NCBI GenBank assembly: GCA_000231825.2
Contig: JH720401.1
Coordinates: 39,263-102,983 of the forward strand
Source: Tetrahymena elliotti 4EA
Taxonomy: Eukaryota > Ciliophora > Oligohymenophorea > Hymenostomatida > Tetrahymenidae
Reading direction: 5' to 3'
Length of the DNA stretch: 63,721 nucleotides
Each line of letters starts with the position of its first letter. Position 1 is the first letter of the stretch. Below are positions 13,448 through 27,700 of the stretch, piece by piece. The position numbers were made by a program, and so were the translations under genes. The notes under the pieces are model-generated. The model did not search any database. It worked only from the letters and a program-made list of their open reading frames with translations, and was not told the origin of the DNA.

Positions 13448-15482
13448 TCATAATTAATAATTTACTTTAACAAAATACTATTTTTATATTCTATCATCAA
13501 TATTTAGCTTTTATTGAGGAGAATAAAATCCTTTGATTACATGAGGTTTGAGATTATCTGGTATTTAAAAACTTAAGAGACTGTCTGTATCTTTAGTATT
13601 ATTAAGTATTTAATTTCCTTTCATGCTGTTGACTGTTGATGTATCAGAATATTTTCTTTAAGTCATGAAAGAATATGGTTTAGGTTAAATACTTTGATTT
13701 TATTTTTGCTAAGAATTTTTTGCAGGCAATTTACTCAAACTTAAATTATTTCCTAGAATTTTTATTAATTTGTATTATTCAATTAAAAATAAAAAATGAC
13801 TGAATTTTACTTTAACTTTAGCTTTGACTTTGAGTAGGAAAAGATGCAAATTACTCATTATGCTTCAATTAAAGAATATTTACTTAACTTTTATCATATT
13901 CAAATATTTTATGGATATGTGAAATTTTATTAACTTTATCCAGCTCCTCAGTAAATGGTTAGTTTGAAAATAACTACCCATCACTTTTTAAGTAAAGCCT
14001 TTTCTATTCACATTAAATAATATATCTATATAAATAACTTTCAGGTAATTTTTTTCCAAGATAGTAATAGGATCCCCCAAAATTATTTATTTTTGGTAGA
14101 CCTTTAATGTAATCTTTTTCATCAAGTTTTGTTGTATCTTTAAAGAAAATATTTTTATTATTTTATTTATTAAAAGATCTCATATTCAAATCAAATTCAT
14201 TAGTTATCTATGATTCTTATTCACTTCTAGACTAATTAATTAATTTGATAAATAATAATAAATTTTTTAGTTAATATAAATGTCTGAATTTTACTTTTTT
14301 GTTAGACTCCAGATAATTAGAGAAGTTACTATCATAAGCAAAATTTTTTTCACTCATTTCTAAATGTTAAGATTTAAAAATAGAATTCTTTTAATTCTAG
14401 GGACTTAATTTTAGTGTTTACAATTAAAATAAATTATCATTACACTACTCTTTGAATTTGAAATAATCTATTTTGTCATTGTTTTAATCATTTAAAAATT
14501 GTTAATTTTATTCTCTTTGTAATTCATCATAGTCATCTATTAATAATATTTTTGGATTTTTAATTGTTTATTTATTCTAAACTGTACAATTTAAAAGTTT
14601 TTTTAGAGATGTGTGGTTTGTTAAAATTTCTTTTTTAAATGATGTATTTTATTTATAATGTTCTACTTTAGATTTTATCTATTTTAATTTATTTTTTTAT
14701 GCCTTACTATCGCTCTCAATTTATTGTTAATCATTGGAGGCTTTAATATCTTAAGAACTACTTTTTTGCATAAACTTTTTTTATTCTTTGTTATAATTTA
14801 AGTCTGCTTTAAATATGTATGGATCTTTAGTTAGGTATTTTAAAGCATTTCCTCCTTCAGAAAAATATGGATTGTCACAAGACTATCTTATAGATTAGCG
14901 TCTTTATTTATGGTTAGTTTTAGATCTAGTAGAAAGAAAAGTAAGTGCACTTAGCAAATGGGTTTATCGTTTTTTTAGTTATTACTAATCTGTATTTTAA
15001 GGGCTATTTGAAGGAGATGTTGCTGAAGGATTAAGAGAAGAGCTTTACTACTTATTCTCTTCATTAAGGCTCTATTATTTTTCTAATACTTAAGGCTCAT
15101 TTGTTAGACTACTACTACTCTAAAAACTTTGCTATTTACTATAAGGGTCTCTACCTTAGCTTAAAAGTAAGTGATTCTACTTACCTGTTTTTTTGTATAG
15201 ATTGTTGAAGAATTTTTGTTTAATTTTTGAAAAAAGAGGAGCCAAGCTGTTTATTGTGTTTATTTCCTACATATCTTCAATTTCTTTTTTTCTTTTAATG
15301 ATTTTAGATATTAATTATTTCCTTTCACCAATATCTTTAACTTGTCTTAATGCATAAGATATTTATTCCTAGTTATTAGTATCAGAGATGGAGTTAAAAG
15401 CATGGTCTATCTTCTTTTTTCTCTCCTGATTTCTTGATAAAAATAACTTTTCTGAATAATTGAGTTTTGGTAGAAGTTTCAT
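13448..15482 (-). CDS. Hypothetical Q/N/S/K-rich protein
   Basis: Not recognised. Frame from ATG at 15482 to TGA at 13448 with one 58-nt intron (13753-13810); the spliced length of 1977 nt is an exact multiple of three (658 residues). The first ~120 residues are basic and helix-prone (KKIDHAFNSIS, QVKDIGERKQLISKIIKRKKEIEDMQ). The middle is low-complexity, rich in Q, N, S and K. Toward the end there is a more ordered block around GGSYYYLGKKLPESYLYRY and QCEQKRLYLKSDGQLFSNQP, the best candidate for a folded or binding segment. No signal peptide, membrane helix or catalytic motif is seen. It lies between PCNA and ISCA2 on the same strand, but ciliate genes are transcribed singly, so no functional link follows. 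Confidence 0.7.
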
Positions 15483-16253
15483 TTACTAACTATTTTCATT
15501 TTATCTCATTTAATTATTTCTACTTTGCCAAAATTTTAAGTCAAGCTTATATAATTTTTATGTTCTATATTAATAATTTTTTTCTAAGCATTTAATAAGA
15601 CTGATTAATTTCAATATAAAATATGTAAAGAAATCAAACTATTAAAGTCATTAATAAGAAATATATTTTAACTATTTAAAAATAATTAATAATAAACCAT
15701 GATCCTTAATTACTTTTGTGATGGATAGTTATTTATTTAACATAACTAAATTTTTAATAGAATAATAATATAATATAAACACTTACAACCTATTTATCTA
15801 CATAAAATTCAATCCCACTAAAATTTCAATATCCTATTTTAATTAAAAAAGAATATTATTAAAAGCAATCAAACTAATCTTTTATTCAGTTTTGACCAAC
15901 TTAGTATTTTTGATTTTAAAAGTCGAGAAAGTAAATATTAAATTAGTAATTCATATTAGGAAAATTTGTGGAAAATCATATGAGTAAAAAAAGGAAATTT
16001 CTAGAGAAATTTCTTAATTTAAATTAAAATATAAATTGTAACTCAATCATTTATTCAACATTAAAATTGTTTGGTTTAAGCAAAGTTGGAATTGTAAAAT
16101 ATTTTGAATTCGAATATTAGACATATTATATACTTTTAAAACTTAAAAGCTACTGATGTATATCTACGAATTTTGTTAACAACAATTAAGACATTTTTGT
16201 TATTAATAATTATATATTTTTATGAGGTTTAATCATTCCTTCTATCTTGATCA
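15483..16253. other. Intergenic
   Basis: AT-rich spacer between two minus-strand genes. I see no gene or repeat. Confidence 0.6.
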
Positions 16254-16895
16254 TCAAAAGTTAAAAACTGAATCTTTTGGAGAAAAGGAAGACTTACAAC
16301 TACATTCTTTTTCAGCATTTGGATTTATTTACACCTATTTTAGATAAAAAAAATTTGTTAAGTAAGCATGAAGTTATTTGACTATCTGTTAAAGCTAAAA
16401 ACTTTGTTAGTATTTGTATATATTATCTACATAAAAAGCGCTTTTCATCATGTCTGATTCATAATCTACAGTAGCTCCCTTTATAAAATTCAATGTTAAA
16501 TTATCACAAACAAATATTATTTTGTTTTCATTTTCTTTATAAACTGAGTCATCTTCAGTAACATTATTATCAAACTAAAATTTGTATGCAAATCCACCAC
16601 AACCCTCTATTAAATATATTTTAAGATTATTAACTATTAATTTCAGTAAAAGAGTGTTTACCGCCTGATTCAACTGTTAATCTTAAAAATTTATCATTTC
16701 TACTTTTTTACTTTATCATCTATTTATTTAACAAATAAGTGTAAATAATGAAATGAAAATGCATAAATTTTATACTTTAATGCAATTTTCTGTTAACTTG
16801 ATCTCATCTTATAAAATTGAATATTAATAACTTTAATTTATGAATAATCTATTTGTCAGCTTTTAAGCTTATTTAAAATAATTCACAGCAAACAT
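16254..16895 (-). CDS. ISCA2: A-type iron-sulfur cluster assembly protein, ISCA2-like, mitochondrial
   Basis: Carrier or scaffold that acts late in mitochondrial Fe-S cluster assembly, especially of 4Fe-4S clusters. Four exons (16895-16776, 16719-16662, 16606-16431, 16334-16254) total 435 nt, giving 144 residues. Residues 1 to about 30 (MFAVNYFKQAQKLTNRLFIN) are polar and basic, like a mitochondrial presequence. The A-type fold starts at DEIKLTENCIK and continues LRLTVESGEGCGGFAYKFQFD. It ends in the conserved CSCKSSF, giving the three cysteine ligands (one in GCGGF, two in CSC). KGATVDYESDMMKSAF matches ISCA2 better than ISCA1. Splice junctions fall inside conserved blocks and restore the frame each time, which supports the model. 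Confidence 0.93.
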
Positions 16896-17253
16896 TTTCT
16901 TGAAATATGTAATAAAGACTCAAATATTATCAACTTTTAATTGATTATTTAATAATTTCTTATCCTAATAGACTGAATATAAACAAACAAAACTCAAAGA
17001 AAAAACTACAATATTTATTTATAAGTAACACTAACATATTGAAATAGACGATGCTTAAATTTTTGTTTGATCTTTAAGCATACATACATTACAAATACTT
17101 TGTTTTATATTTTTCAGTAAAAATATTCTTTAAATACTATAAAAAAAATATATTTGCATTCTAAAAATATTATTTTTTTTATGAATGCTTTTACAATTAT
17201 TTAGGATGAATTTTAATAGATTAAATAGAATTTTTTAATTTTTTGTATTGAAA
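16896..17253. other. Intergenic
   Basis: 358 bp AT-rich spacer between ISCA2 and the TPR gene, both on the minus strand. Nothing recognisable. Confidence 0.6.
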
Positions 17254-18543
17254 TCACTTTTTAATAGATGGTAAACTTTTTTAGCTCTGGTGAGATTTCA
17301 TAGATTATTCTTCACCTTATAAAGATTGTAAATCACTTTCAACTATTTACTTTAAAACTTAACATCTTTCCTCACATTGTTTCAATTTTTGATCTTATGA
17401 TGATAAAGTTTATTGTAATATTTATAAACCATCTTCACAAGCAATTAAAGCTCCCTAGTAATCCTCCTTCATTTCTTTAATTACACTAATATCAACTAGA
17501 TTGTATCCAACTAATAACATTTAAATAAGTTAAATGATGAATGGAACAAAAATTTTACTTTCGACATTATTTTTATCTAAATTTTTTTGCTTTATTTTTA
17601 ATTCTCTTTCTAAAACGGGAAGAGCCTTTCCATATTCACCCATAGTTTAATAGATAACTGCAATATTTTTTAAACTTCCTGTCACTAATTTTTATTTAAA
17701 AACTGTAAAAAAAATGTTTTGATTATTTCATTACAGTAAATGTCTTCCATTCCATATATCTTTTCTTCTATTTTTTAAGATTTTCTAAAGTATTCTAAAG
17801 CTTTTAGATAATCATCTTTGCCAAAAAGTGCAGACCCAAGATTACTATATGTTGATATTACTTAAAAAATAAAATTAGGATTGAAAACATAATAATTTTT
17901 TATATTAATTTTACAATCAGGATGGTTTGGGTTCAATTATTATTCTTAAATTTTTAAAGCCTTTTCAAGATATTAAATAGATTTAGCATAATTTTTTCTA
18001 TCCAAGTAAACTGTACCTAAGCTGCAATAAGTGGATGCAACTAAATTAAATGCTTAATTAATTTTCTTATTTAAATTTTTAAAATTTACTATCTGGATGA
18101 TCTTTTTTGGCATATTTAATTTATAATTTCAACGCATTTTCATAAAATTCAATCGCTGAATCTAAATCACCTCTATTCCAATGAGCGAATCCAATTTAAC
18201 TTAAAATATCGCTAGCTATTAAAAATAGATATAACCTATATAGGATTATAATAAAATAAACTATTTTACATAGCTATGCATCATTAACATAATTTTCATT
18301 TATCTTAAAAGCAACAAATAAATTTTCAAAACAATTCTCCCATTATTGATTATTTCTAGACTCTAATGCTTTTTCAATTTTTTCTGAAATCATATTTCTT
18401 GCTTGTATTTCATCTTAATCCATTTCTTATTATTCTTATTCTTTCTCTTTGCTGGGTTATGTTTAAACTGGCCTTTAAAGAGATTATGAAGTTGGTGGCT
18501 TAGTTTTTACTTAAGCTTAAGGAGGCTTTTAAGAAGATTTCAT
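17254..18543 (-). CDS. Tetratricopeptide-repeat protein (kinesin-light-chain-type repeats)
   Basis: Protein-interaction scaffold of unknown partner, probably cytosolic. Five exons: 18543-18270, 18215-18090, 18040-17915, 17860-17735, 17684-17254; total 1083 nt, 360 residues. After a Q/P/S/T-rich N-terminus (residues 1-40) come tandem 42-residue TPRs: QIGFAHWNRGDLDSAIEFYENAL, SLGTVYLDRKNYAKSIQYLEKAL, NLGSALFGKDDYLKALEYFRKS and NIAVIYQTMGEYGKALPVLEREL. Each repeat ends in a linker such as LNPNHPD, typical of KLC/NPHP3-type TPRs. The three middle exons are each exactly 126 nt (42 codons) in the same phase. The C-terminus is helical and then polar (SMKSHQSQKSLPSIKK). No enzymatic domain is seen. 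Confidence 0.9.
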
Positions 18544-18776
18544 TTTATTACTAAAGTAGTTAGTTGTTTAAATTTAAAAATTTAGATTTTTTATCAAATA
18601 TATTTACAATTTTAAATAATCTTTTCAAAATTCATCAAAAATCATAATTAAATTTTCTTAGAATTATCAATCTAAAAACTAATTTTTTTATTTCTGGAGA
18701 ATAATATTTTACAAAAATAAAACTTATTTATTTATTAAATCACTAAATAAAAGTATAATAAATATATAATATTTTA

Positions 18777-21700
18777 TCATTCCTAATTTTATTCCATTTC
18801 TAAATCTTGACTTAATTTAGTCTTTTCAGGGCTATCTCTTCTAAATAATAGTATTTCATTAGGTGTATGAGGAGAACAAATTTCTTAGTTATTTTATCCT
18901 TTTATTCTTCTTTAGAATGGACCTATAAAAGAATCTTTAACTTAAGGAACTTTAGTCAAGCTTTCATCAAATGTGAACATGCAACTCTTGTCACTTTCAT
19001 CTAATTACTTATCATCTCTTTAAAATTTTACTTATTTAAAAAATTAAGTATTTTAAAAATTAAGATTTACATAACAGTATCAGTCATGTTTAGCTTATAA
19101 TTTTACACCCTTTCAAATTAAATCTTGGCATTAGTTTTGCTTTAAGGCATTATGCTACTTTTTTAACAAAAAAAATTAAATTTGTTTAAATTTAAATATT
19201 GTACTTTAATTAAGATAAAACTAAAGTTTATTATCCAATTAGTTTGAAATCTGTATTGTGATTAGCAATGTACTCTGAATTATTATATTAAGGACTATAA
19301 TTCTGGGAATCATAAACATTTTAAGACTAATTTTATTATCTTGTTGTGATCAGTTTTGACATTTTTAATCTTAAATTTTTCCAGTGAGCAAATTTAGAGA
19401 AAGAAGAAAGATATTCAGAATTCCATATGAAAATGTAAAACTTAGGGAAATGTTATTTTACAAACATTTTTTACTTAAGGTTGAGGTTATTTTTAATGAA
19501 TTCTTTTAATTTTCTCACACAGCTTATTAACATAAGTGTTCTATTATGATTTATGAGGAGATTTATTATAATTGCTGATATTAGAGTATAGCTAAGCTAA
19601 ATTATTAGGAGGTAAGATAAAATAATAAATAATTTTTTAAATATTAAATTATCTAAATTTTAAGAAATGTTGCAAAGCAAAAATATAAGACATATTAATT
19701 TTTGAGATCTAATTTCAATCTTATTTAGGATTTTGCTATGATATGGCTCAATTTTTGTTAGCAAAAATAAATAGATTAAGGATATAAGGAGTAAATACTA
19801 TCCTAAATTGACTTATTATTGACTAAAATAATTTGAAATAAAAACTAAACTTATTCTCAAGATTATTTTAATAAACTCCCAAAAGAAATACTTTCTCTTA
19901 TAACCAAAGTAAAAAAAGCTGTACTAAATATTTTTAAGTGTAAAAAATTTTAATTTCTTTTTATGAAATTTAGAGTTAAATTACTATTTTTATAGTCTTG
20001 ATATGATTGTGTAGTCTATCCCTCTTCAAAAATAAAATTAAAAAAATAATCATGGGTAAAAAGAGAACCCATAAAACTAGCATAGGTAAGGCAAAGTAAT
20101 AAAGAACTTTATTATGTTCATGAGTATAGCACTCTTCGGAAATTTAAAATTGGATGTAGTATTTCCCCCCTATTTTTCTACAGGAAACAATTTGTATCAG
20201 ATTATCAATTATACCTTGCTGCATAATAAATATAAAAAACATAATAGCTGTTTATGTGAAGTATTTATGCTCTATACTATAACTATACTTTCCTTATCCT
20301 TTATCTTTCTTTAATGTTGCGGCAATCAAATAAAAGAGAATTGTGATGATATATAAAATAAATGGTATCACTGATGCCCAAATTAATCTTATTACATACA
20401 TAGGAACTTAGTTACTTATTTCTATTAAAAAGCAATCTAAGCTATGTATATTCGTAGAAAGAGGTATTACGAACTTATTGGATACATCAAAAAGAGAACC
20501 AAACTTTTTAAATTTTGAAAAAAAATTTAAAAACAAATAAATTTTTTGTTAAACAAACCTCTAAATTTAGATACTGCAAACAGAATAGAACCTACATCTA
20601 ATGTATAAATAGTTTGAAGTATAAAGTTACCTCACCAACTGTTGCTGTTTTACCCATCTTAAGAATGTTTAATTTTATCATATAATAGCAAATTATTCTT
20701 TGATTAGATTAATGGATTAATTTCCATATTGTATATGTTGAGTAGCAAATCAAAATAATTGAAAAAATAAGTATGTAGATTGAGTCGCTAATACTGTAAC
20801 ATTTTAAGCATTAATAATTATTTAAAAAAGATTTTCCTATTAAAAATTAAACAAAATAAATTTTTTAATAATAAATATAAAATAATTAGAAAATATTTTA
20901 CCAAATTTACTACCCCAAACTTTACCACGATTATCACATACTTCACATAATGGGCCTAAGTATCCTGTCTAACAATAGTTTGTTGATTGATCTCCATTAC
21001 AATTTTAAAGAGAATTTGAACATTTTTCAATCAAGTTAGTAGAATTATTTAATCTCCAAAACCCTAAATTAATTTTAATCAAATAATTTATTTTTCTTTC
21101 ATTTCTTTAAAATTAAAAATACCATTTTTTAATTAAATTTAATCTTTTTAGCATTAAAGACTTGTCGTATAATCACACTAGAGGCAATTTTGATTTGAAT
21201 CTCTAACAGGTTAAACTAAAGAGTACGTTCCTAACTCACATATAGAGCATTGATAGATTGGGCATGAATTACAAAGTTTGGTATATATCTCCCCTATTTA
21301 ACATTCTCTAAAATTTACATTAATAGAGTAACTTTATGGAGTACTCAGGTCAAAATGAGTATCATTTAGAAGAGAAAAAATGCCATTAATTATAAGGTTT
21401 AGTTTTTGTTATGAACCAGGTACTCCACTCATTGTGAGTTAAGAGAATAAGAATTCACTATTAGATAATTCTGCTATTGTTGAACCATCTACTTTTATCA
21501 TATTTTCTTATTGGTTTATTGTTTGTATTTTAGCCTTAAAAGACTGCATTTCATTAACTATATTAACAGATTTTTAAAAAATATCATATTAGATATATAG
21601 GGTTTGATAATTTTCATCTCTCATTTCTACTTTTATTTAGATTTTATCTTATCCACTTCTCATATCATTAATTTATATCTCTTAGCTATTTAATGCTTTA

Positions 21701-24700
21701 TTTTAAAATATAAAATTGATGTATTTAGGATAAGATGCAAAGTCATTTCCATAAAAATAGGCCACATTATTCAAGCAATTATTATTATTGAATGTACCAC
21801 AAGAGTCTTAATTCTACCTTTCTTTATTACTTAAAAATATTGGAATAACTCTTATATATCTGAATCCACCTTTTATATAAATTATGTTTTTAAAAATTTA
21901 TAATTAAATTTATAAATTTGATACCTCCAACTACAGCTATATTTTATTACAAGACTGAGTTTTAAATTTAGCAATTTATGCAATCAAATAAGATAGCTCC
22001 TCCTGATCCATAAGCTTAGTTTTTACTTAAATATAAGCCATCCCCTAAAAAGAAAGTTGTAGTGTTGCTGATTTAAAAATCTTAATTGTCAACATAAATG
22101 CAACTACCATCATCTTATTAGATAAAAAAATTAGAAATAAAAAAGAGAAATAAAATTTACTGAAAGATAAGTTAGAAGTAAAGTTTGATTTCTATATTAG
22201 TGTATGAGATTTAGTTAAATAGATCACACTATCTTTTTAGGTATTAGATGAAAATACTGTATTTTATATGAGAATTTAGCTATTCTAGAAGTAGATTTAA
22301 CTTTTTTCTAGAGCTTTATTTTAGGTAATTAAACTATCTGATAATTATATAATGGAGTTATCAAAACTTATTAAATTGTCATTATTTACTTGATTATTTT
22401 GAACTAAAATATCTTAAAAGGTTGAATTTTTAGATTTAAGATAGATCAATGAATGACAATTTTAGTTATTTAAAACAAAGAGATTTCGTGCAAAAAAAAT
22501 ATCATTTTGGATAGTATATTTTACATCAACTGTTCCATCAACAATTACATTTAAAAAGTTATAGTAACTGAAGAATAACAGCTCTTGATTATTCTAAAAT
22601 GAGATGCTATTAAGTAAGCTGTTTTTTATTAAATTCATAGAAATAAACTATGAAGGATCATAGTTTTAATACTATTAAGCAGATACTTCATTTATCAGTT
22701 CATTATTACTCACATTTAAATTATTTGCTATCATTTTTATAATTTCTCTTAAAAAAAAGAAATAGGTTATGTTAAACTTGTTTTGAAAAACATTAATTGA
22801 TTCTAGAGTTACATTCTCTGAAGTACTTATGTAAAATAAAGAGCTTTGATAGCTACTATTTAAATAACAGCTTGAAACATTTAAGTTTTTAATGCTTAGC
22901 TTGCTAATATTAAAAAAGTAAAAAGTAGGAAAAAGAATTTAGTTGAATTACTAATTAACCATCTGAATATTTTAGAGATCAACTGTATTGATATTAGTAA
23001 TATTCAAATAAATGTTACTTAAATTGTTAAATAAAATGTTGTTCATTCCTAGATAATTTATACCTTAAAGCATATAGAATGTCTAGGATTAATTTTAATT
23101 TTAGCAAAATTTTACTTCAAGATTTTAGAAAGATAATCCTTTCATTTAGAGCATGTTATCAATAAAATTGGAAGTTAGTTCCATTTATACATAATTTTAG
23201 TTATCAGATCCTATAAGATTTGTTGTACATTAATTTTAAAACTAAAAACTAAATGGAGATCTTAAAATTGTGTATTGTTTGAAGAAAATGTTAATATAGA
23301 ATTGCGATATTAATTAGTAATTTTAGAATTGAAAATAGCCATCTTAAATTGCTTTCATTTAGGATTAAACTAGAATTTCTGAACTGTATTATATTTAAGT
23401 TTAGCATGAGACATTTTCATTATGATTAGTTATATCTTCTGTTAAGATTATTGATGCATTTATTAAAGATAAAGCTGTATCGGCTGAATAAATCATTTTC
23501 AGATGTAGGATACTATCATCAGATTCCGAAAAATTGTTGATTATTTATATATTCTTAGGAAATAAGTATGTGTTTGATCCTATTAAATCAAACTGATTAT
23601 CTCTAACAACATAAAATTATGAGGTGAAATAAGAATAGCTAAAAATAGTATTCTCAGTTAAAAAATAAGCACTAGGGTGTCTCAATATTTAACTCATAAA
23701 CTATCTTTGCTATTAAATTATGTTAAAGCTACCTAAATTCTTATCAACTCTAATATAATAAATTTGATTACTTTCACAAAAAAGGAATACTGTGCTACTA
23801 TAGCTTATAGTTTTCGATTTACCACTACAGCTAATCATTTACGCTTATAATAAATTTAAGCTGTAAGAATCGGAGTTATTATTATTTATTTAAATTAATT
23901 AAAGGACATTTTACTGCTTGATAAATAAAAAGTCTAAGTTTGAATAAAATATATTATTAATTTTTATATTGTTTAAGGATAATACTAGACTTTTATTTAA
24001 TGAAAAATTTTATCCAAATAATATTTATATTATTTGGTCTTCACTAAAGATCAAAATATAGTTACTTTTTTCAGCAATTAAAATTTTACATGTTCTTTTT
24101 TAATGTATTAATCCACTCTATATGCTAAATTTTTAGCTTACTTAATTATAAATCAAAATTTTGTTGTTTTCTAGTACCGAGCATACAAAAATTTTATTGT
24201 TGAAGCTCAATATATCAATATTACCTGGGATTTAATTTTCAACTATTTAATATTAAAAATTATTAAATTATTTTTATATTTTTTAAATTGAATAGCTTTA
24301 AAAACTTGTATGTAAAAAAAGATTTTAATATTAAAATAAATTTTTTCTTCTTATTTCAATAAATATATAAAAAAATTTAAATAATATTGTCTTTAAATTA
24401 AATATTACTTATGTTTGTTTTATACTTTTAATTGTTGGAATTATCTATAAGCTGATTCACTGATAAAGACATGATAAGGGAATTATTGATGCAAAATATT
24501 TGGTTTTATAACTAGATTGAGTTTATGCAAGAAAACTAAATTTTTTCTATTATTTTTTCAGTTTGTTCATCATAAGTATATAGAGAATAGGGTGTAGTAA
24601 CTATAATTAAATTTTGCAGACTAAAATAATATATATGAGAGTTTATTGTTGAATATTCTTGTAATAAAAATAGATAATCAATTTAATTACTACTTAAGGT

Positions 24701-27700
24701 CCATTTATTCACTACTAAATCGTATCTAATAAAATAAATAATATCCTTTGTAGCACCGATTGCATTTGATACGATATTGTTATTTTCCTAGTTATAGAAT
24801 AAGCTGTGATCATTTATCAAGATATCATAGTCTAAAATAAAAAGCCCATTTTAAACACCTGAAAAAGTTACTAACATATTATTGTTAAAGTCAACAAATG
24901 GATTACTAATTTGACCTGAAAATCTTAAAATTTTCTTTCTCAGTTATAAAGTATTGAAGTTAAATAGGAATATATTGCCCTCAATATCAAAAGCACATAA
25001 AATATTAGCTTCTTAATCGTAAAGCATACTTTTCCAACTCTAGTAGTGAGTGTATATGACTCTTTTACTTAAATCTGTCATATTGTAAGTCTGTAATTAT
25101 AGTGTCCCATCAATTCCACAGGAAACGAATTACCTATTTTGGAAATTTATAGCTAAGTCATAGATCCAAGAAACATGAATTACTTAAAAACGAATTATAA
25201 CATTTTTAATGCTATCAAAGATGTAAATCTGTCCGTTTTACTTTTAAGTAATAATAGTTAAAATTGAAAATCAATTAAAGAATTTACATCAAATAAAAGT
25301 AAAATAGAGTTAAAATAGTCATACCTTCCATCAACTCCTAATTTTTATTTTGTTAAATGTTTATAATAGTTTTAATTGGTATGATACCTTAATGCAACTA
25401 ACTAAAAGTTAGAGTACTCAACTTGTATTCTTGAGCCCAATAACAATACTTTTATTTAATTGATTTATTTAGATTTTTTAAAAAATAAGGAAAATTACAC
25501 CAACGAAATATACTCTGTCTAATTGTTCAACTACTAAAATCTAGGTAACTGTCCATTAACTTAAAATATTATTAAACGGTTAGATTATTTTGAATGAAAA
25601 ATTGGAAGCGTCAAGTAGATAAATAGAACCGCCATTGCATCTTATGAACATTTATACTTTCGACTAATAAAAACTACCTCCTAAAGGATAATCACAAAAG
25701 TTCTAATCAAAAAAAACTGTCTTAATATATTTCATATTAGAATACTAGTAAATAGATATTGATCCATCAATTGAATATGAGATAAGAGTATCTATTTAAG
25801 AAACTATTTCAACATTTATAATATCTGAAAGATTGCTTATTTGCTAAGGATTATGTTAATACGATTAAACAAAGTTTAGTTTAGGATATTTATATAAATT
25901 TAGATATTTATTGTATGCTATGATATTATTTTTTGAAACATCAGTAACTCCTCCACTGAAACTTTTGCTGTCTTTATTTTATCCATAAAATTGTGTTACT
26001 AAATACTCCTTTACAAATAAATGGCTAATTATTGTAGTGAAAATTAATCTACCAGCATTAAAATCTATTTTTATTTAATGAATTCTTAAAGCTGATTACC
26101 ATTGCATTGAAACAATTTTCTATTAGTAGTCATATTTAATTATGTTTCCATCTAAAGAGTAAGAAACGACACATCTATTTTTAGTGTCCAAGATAAGACC
26201 TTAGGCAGTTGTTTAATAAAAGATTTATTGAGTTAAGACTACATTATTTCCTTAGTAATGAAACAATGTTCCTTTCGAACTCACTACTATAATTGTTATA
26301 TTATTATTTGTCATTTAATTTACAGAATCAAAATCAAAAAATGATATTGTATTATCTGATGAAAATTATAAGTTTATTCCTATCTTATTATTAAACTACT
26401 CTTACAGCTGAAGAATAAACAAATTAGTTGATATCCATATTTATTATAAAGAGGGGATTCTTTTAATAGCAATAGTATTACTTTAGGTATTCTATTAGTA
26501 AATAACATCCAAAAATTATAAATTACTTAACTTCAATTTCTTTTTTAAATGGAAAATAAGTTAATAAATTCTTCAAAAATAATAATAATAAATGTTACAT
26601 AAATATTAGACTGAGAAGTAATAAAATAAAGCTGATCCAGATTAGGATCAATAGAAGCAAAATTTATTGTTTCAGTTGGGCTTTTTAAGAAGCTTGCCTA
26701 TGAAGCATTATTTAAGTCTAGTAAAACATGAGACAGATCTTTCAGATTAACAACATTGATTAGTGATAAATTATAATATAGGACATAATTATCTTCTTGA
26801 CTGGCTACAAATACAAAATTTGTACTTTATCTTTAAAAAATTTATTTTTTCAAAAGTTTCAACGTCTAAGCATCTTGAACGTACAAGTTACCTGAGTAAT
26901 CTGCAAATATGAGATACTGAAATTGTGTATTAGATATAAAGTTTATAATCTTATCTTCCCAAACAGGTTAGAAGGTCCTCAATTATTCATTATTTAGATA
27001 ATCAAATTCATACATAGGTAAGACTTCATCAATTCTACCTACAAAAATCCTGTTCATTTTTTTGTTTATGTCTATTATTCCATTTTAGTTTAATTACATC
27101 AATATTTTTTTAATATTTCCTGTTGAATATTTAAACAAAAAAAGATAGCCCCATTAATCAAATAGATATAATCTATCTAATTCATAATCTGTATATATCT
27201 AATTAGACATATTACTGAGTAGTTACTCTGTTATAAAGCATTTAGTGTCAAATTTTATCTTGCTCTCGTCTATATCAATAATTTATAAAGTTTTTGCATT
27301 CAGAATGTAAAAGTTATTTTCATTCATAAAAATGATATTTATAATTGCTTGTCCGCCACTTATATTTTCATTAAAATCTTATTTATGTTTAAGCATGGTA
27401 AAAGTCTACTTTTGAAAATCATAGGCAGCTATGAAGTTAAGAGATGATGTTACAACTACTCCATTATAAAAAGCAGCATTTAAGAGATTATAGTTGATTT
27501 GATTAAAATTGACATTTGATGCTAAATATTAGCTATCTTTACAATCTATTTATGAAATTTATTATTATGTTAAAATCTACTACATAACTTATGTACTCCA
27601 ATCAAGGGTATTAACTACCATCAAAAAAAATTAATCTCCATAAATAATAATGATTTTTTAGTTATTTTAATTTGATTAAATAACTATCCCATTTACTTTT

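Noticed and set aside
18777..19720. A separate small gene downstream of the giant membrane protein
   Set aside because: The membrane-helix frame runs through this interval without a TGA and matches the family C-terminus (RISLVFISNYF... then the FAHWKNLRLK tail).
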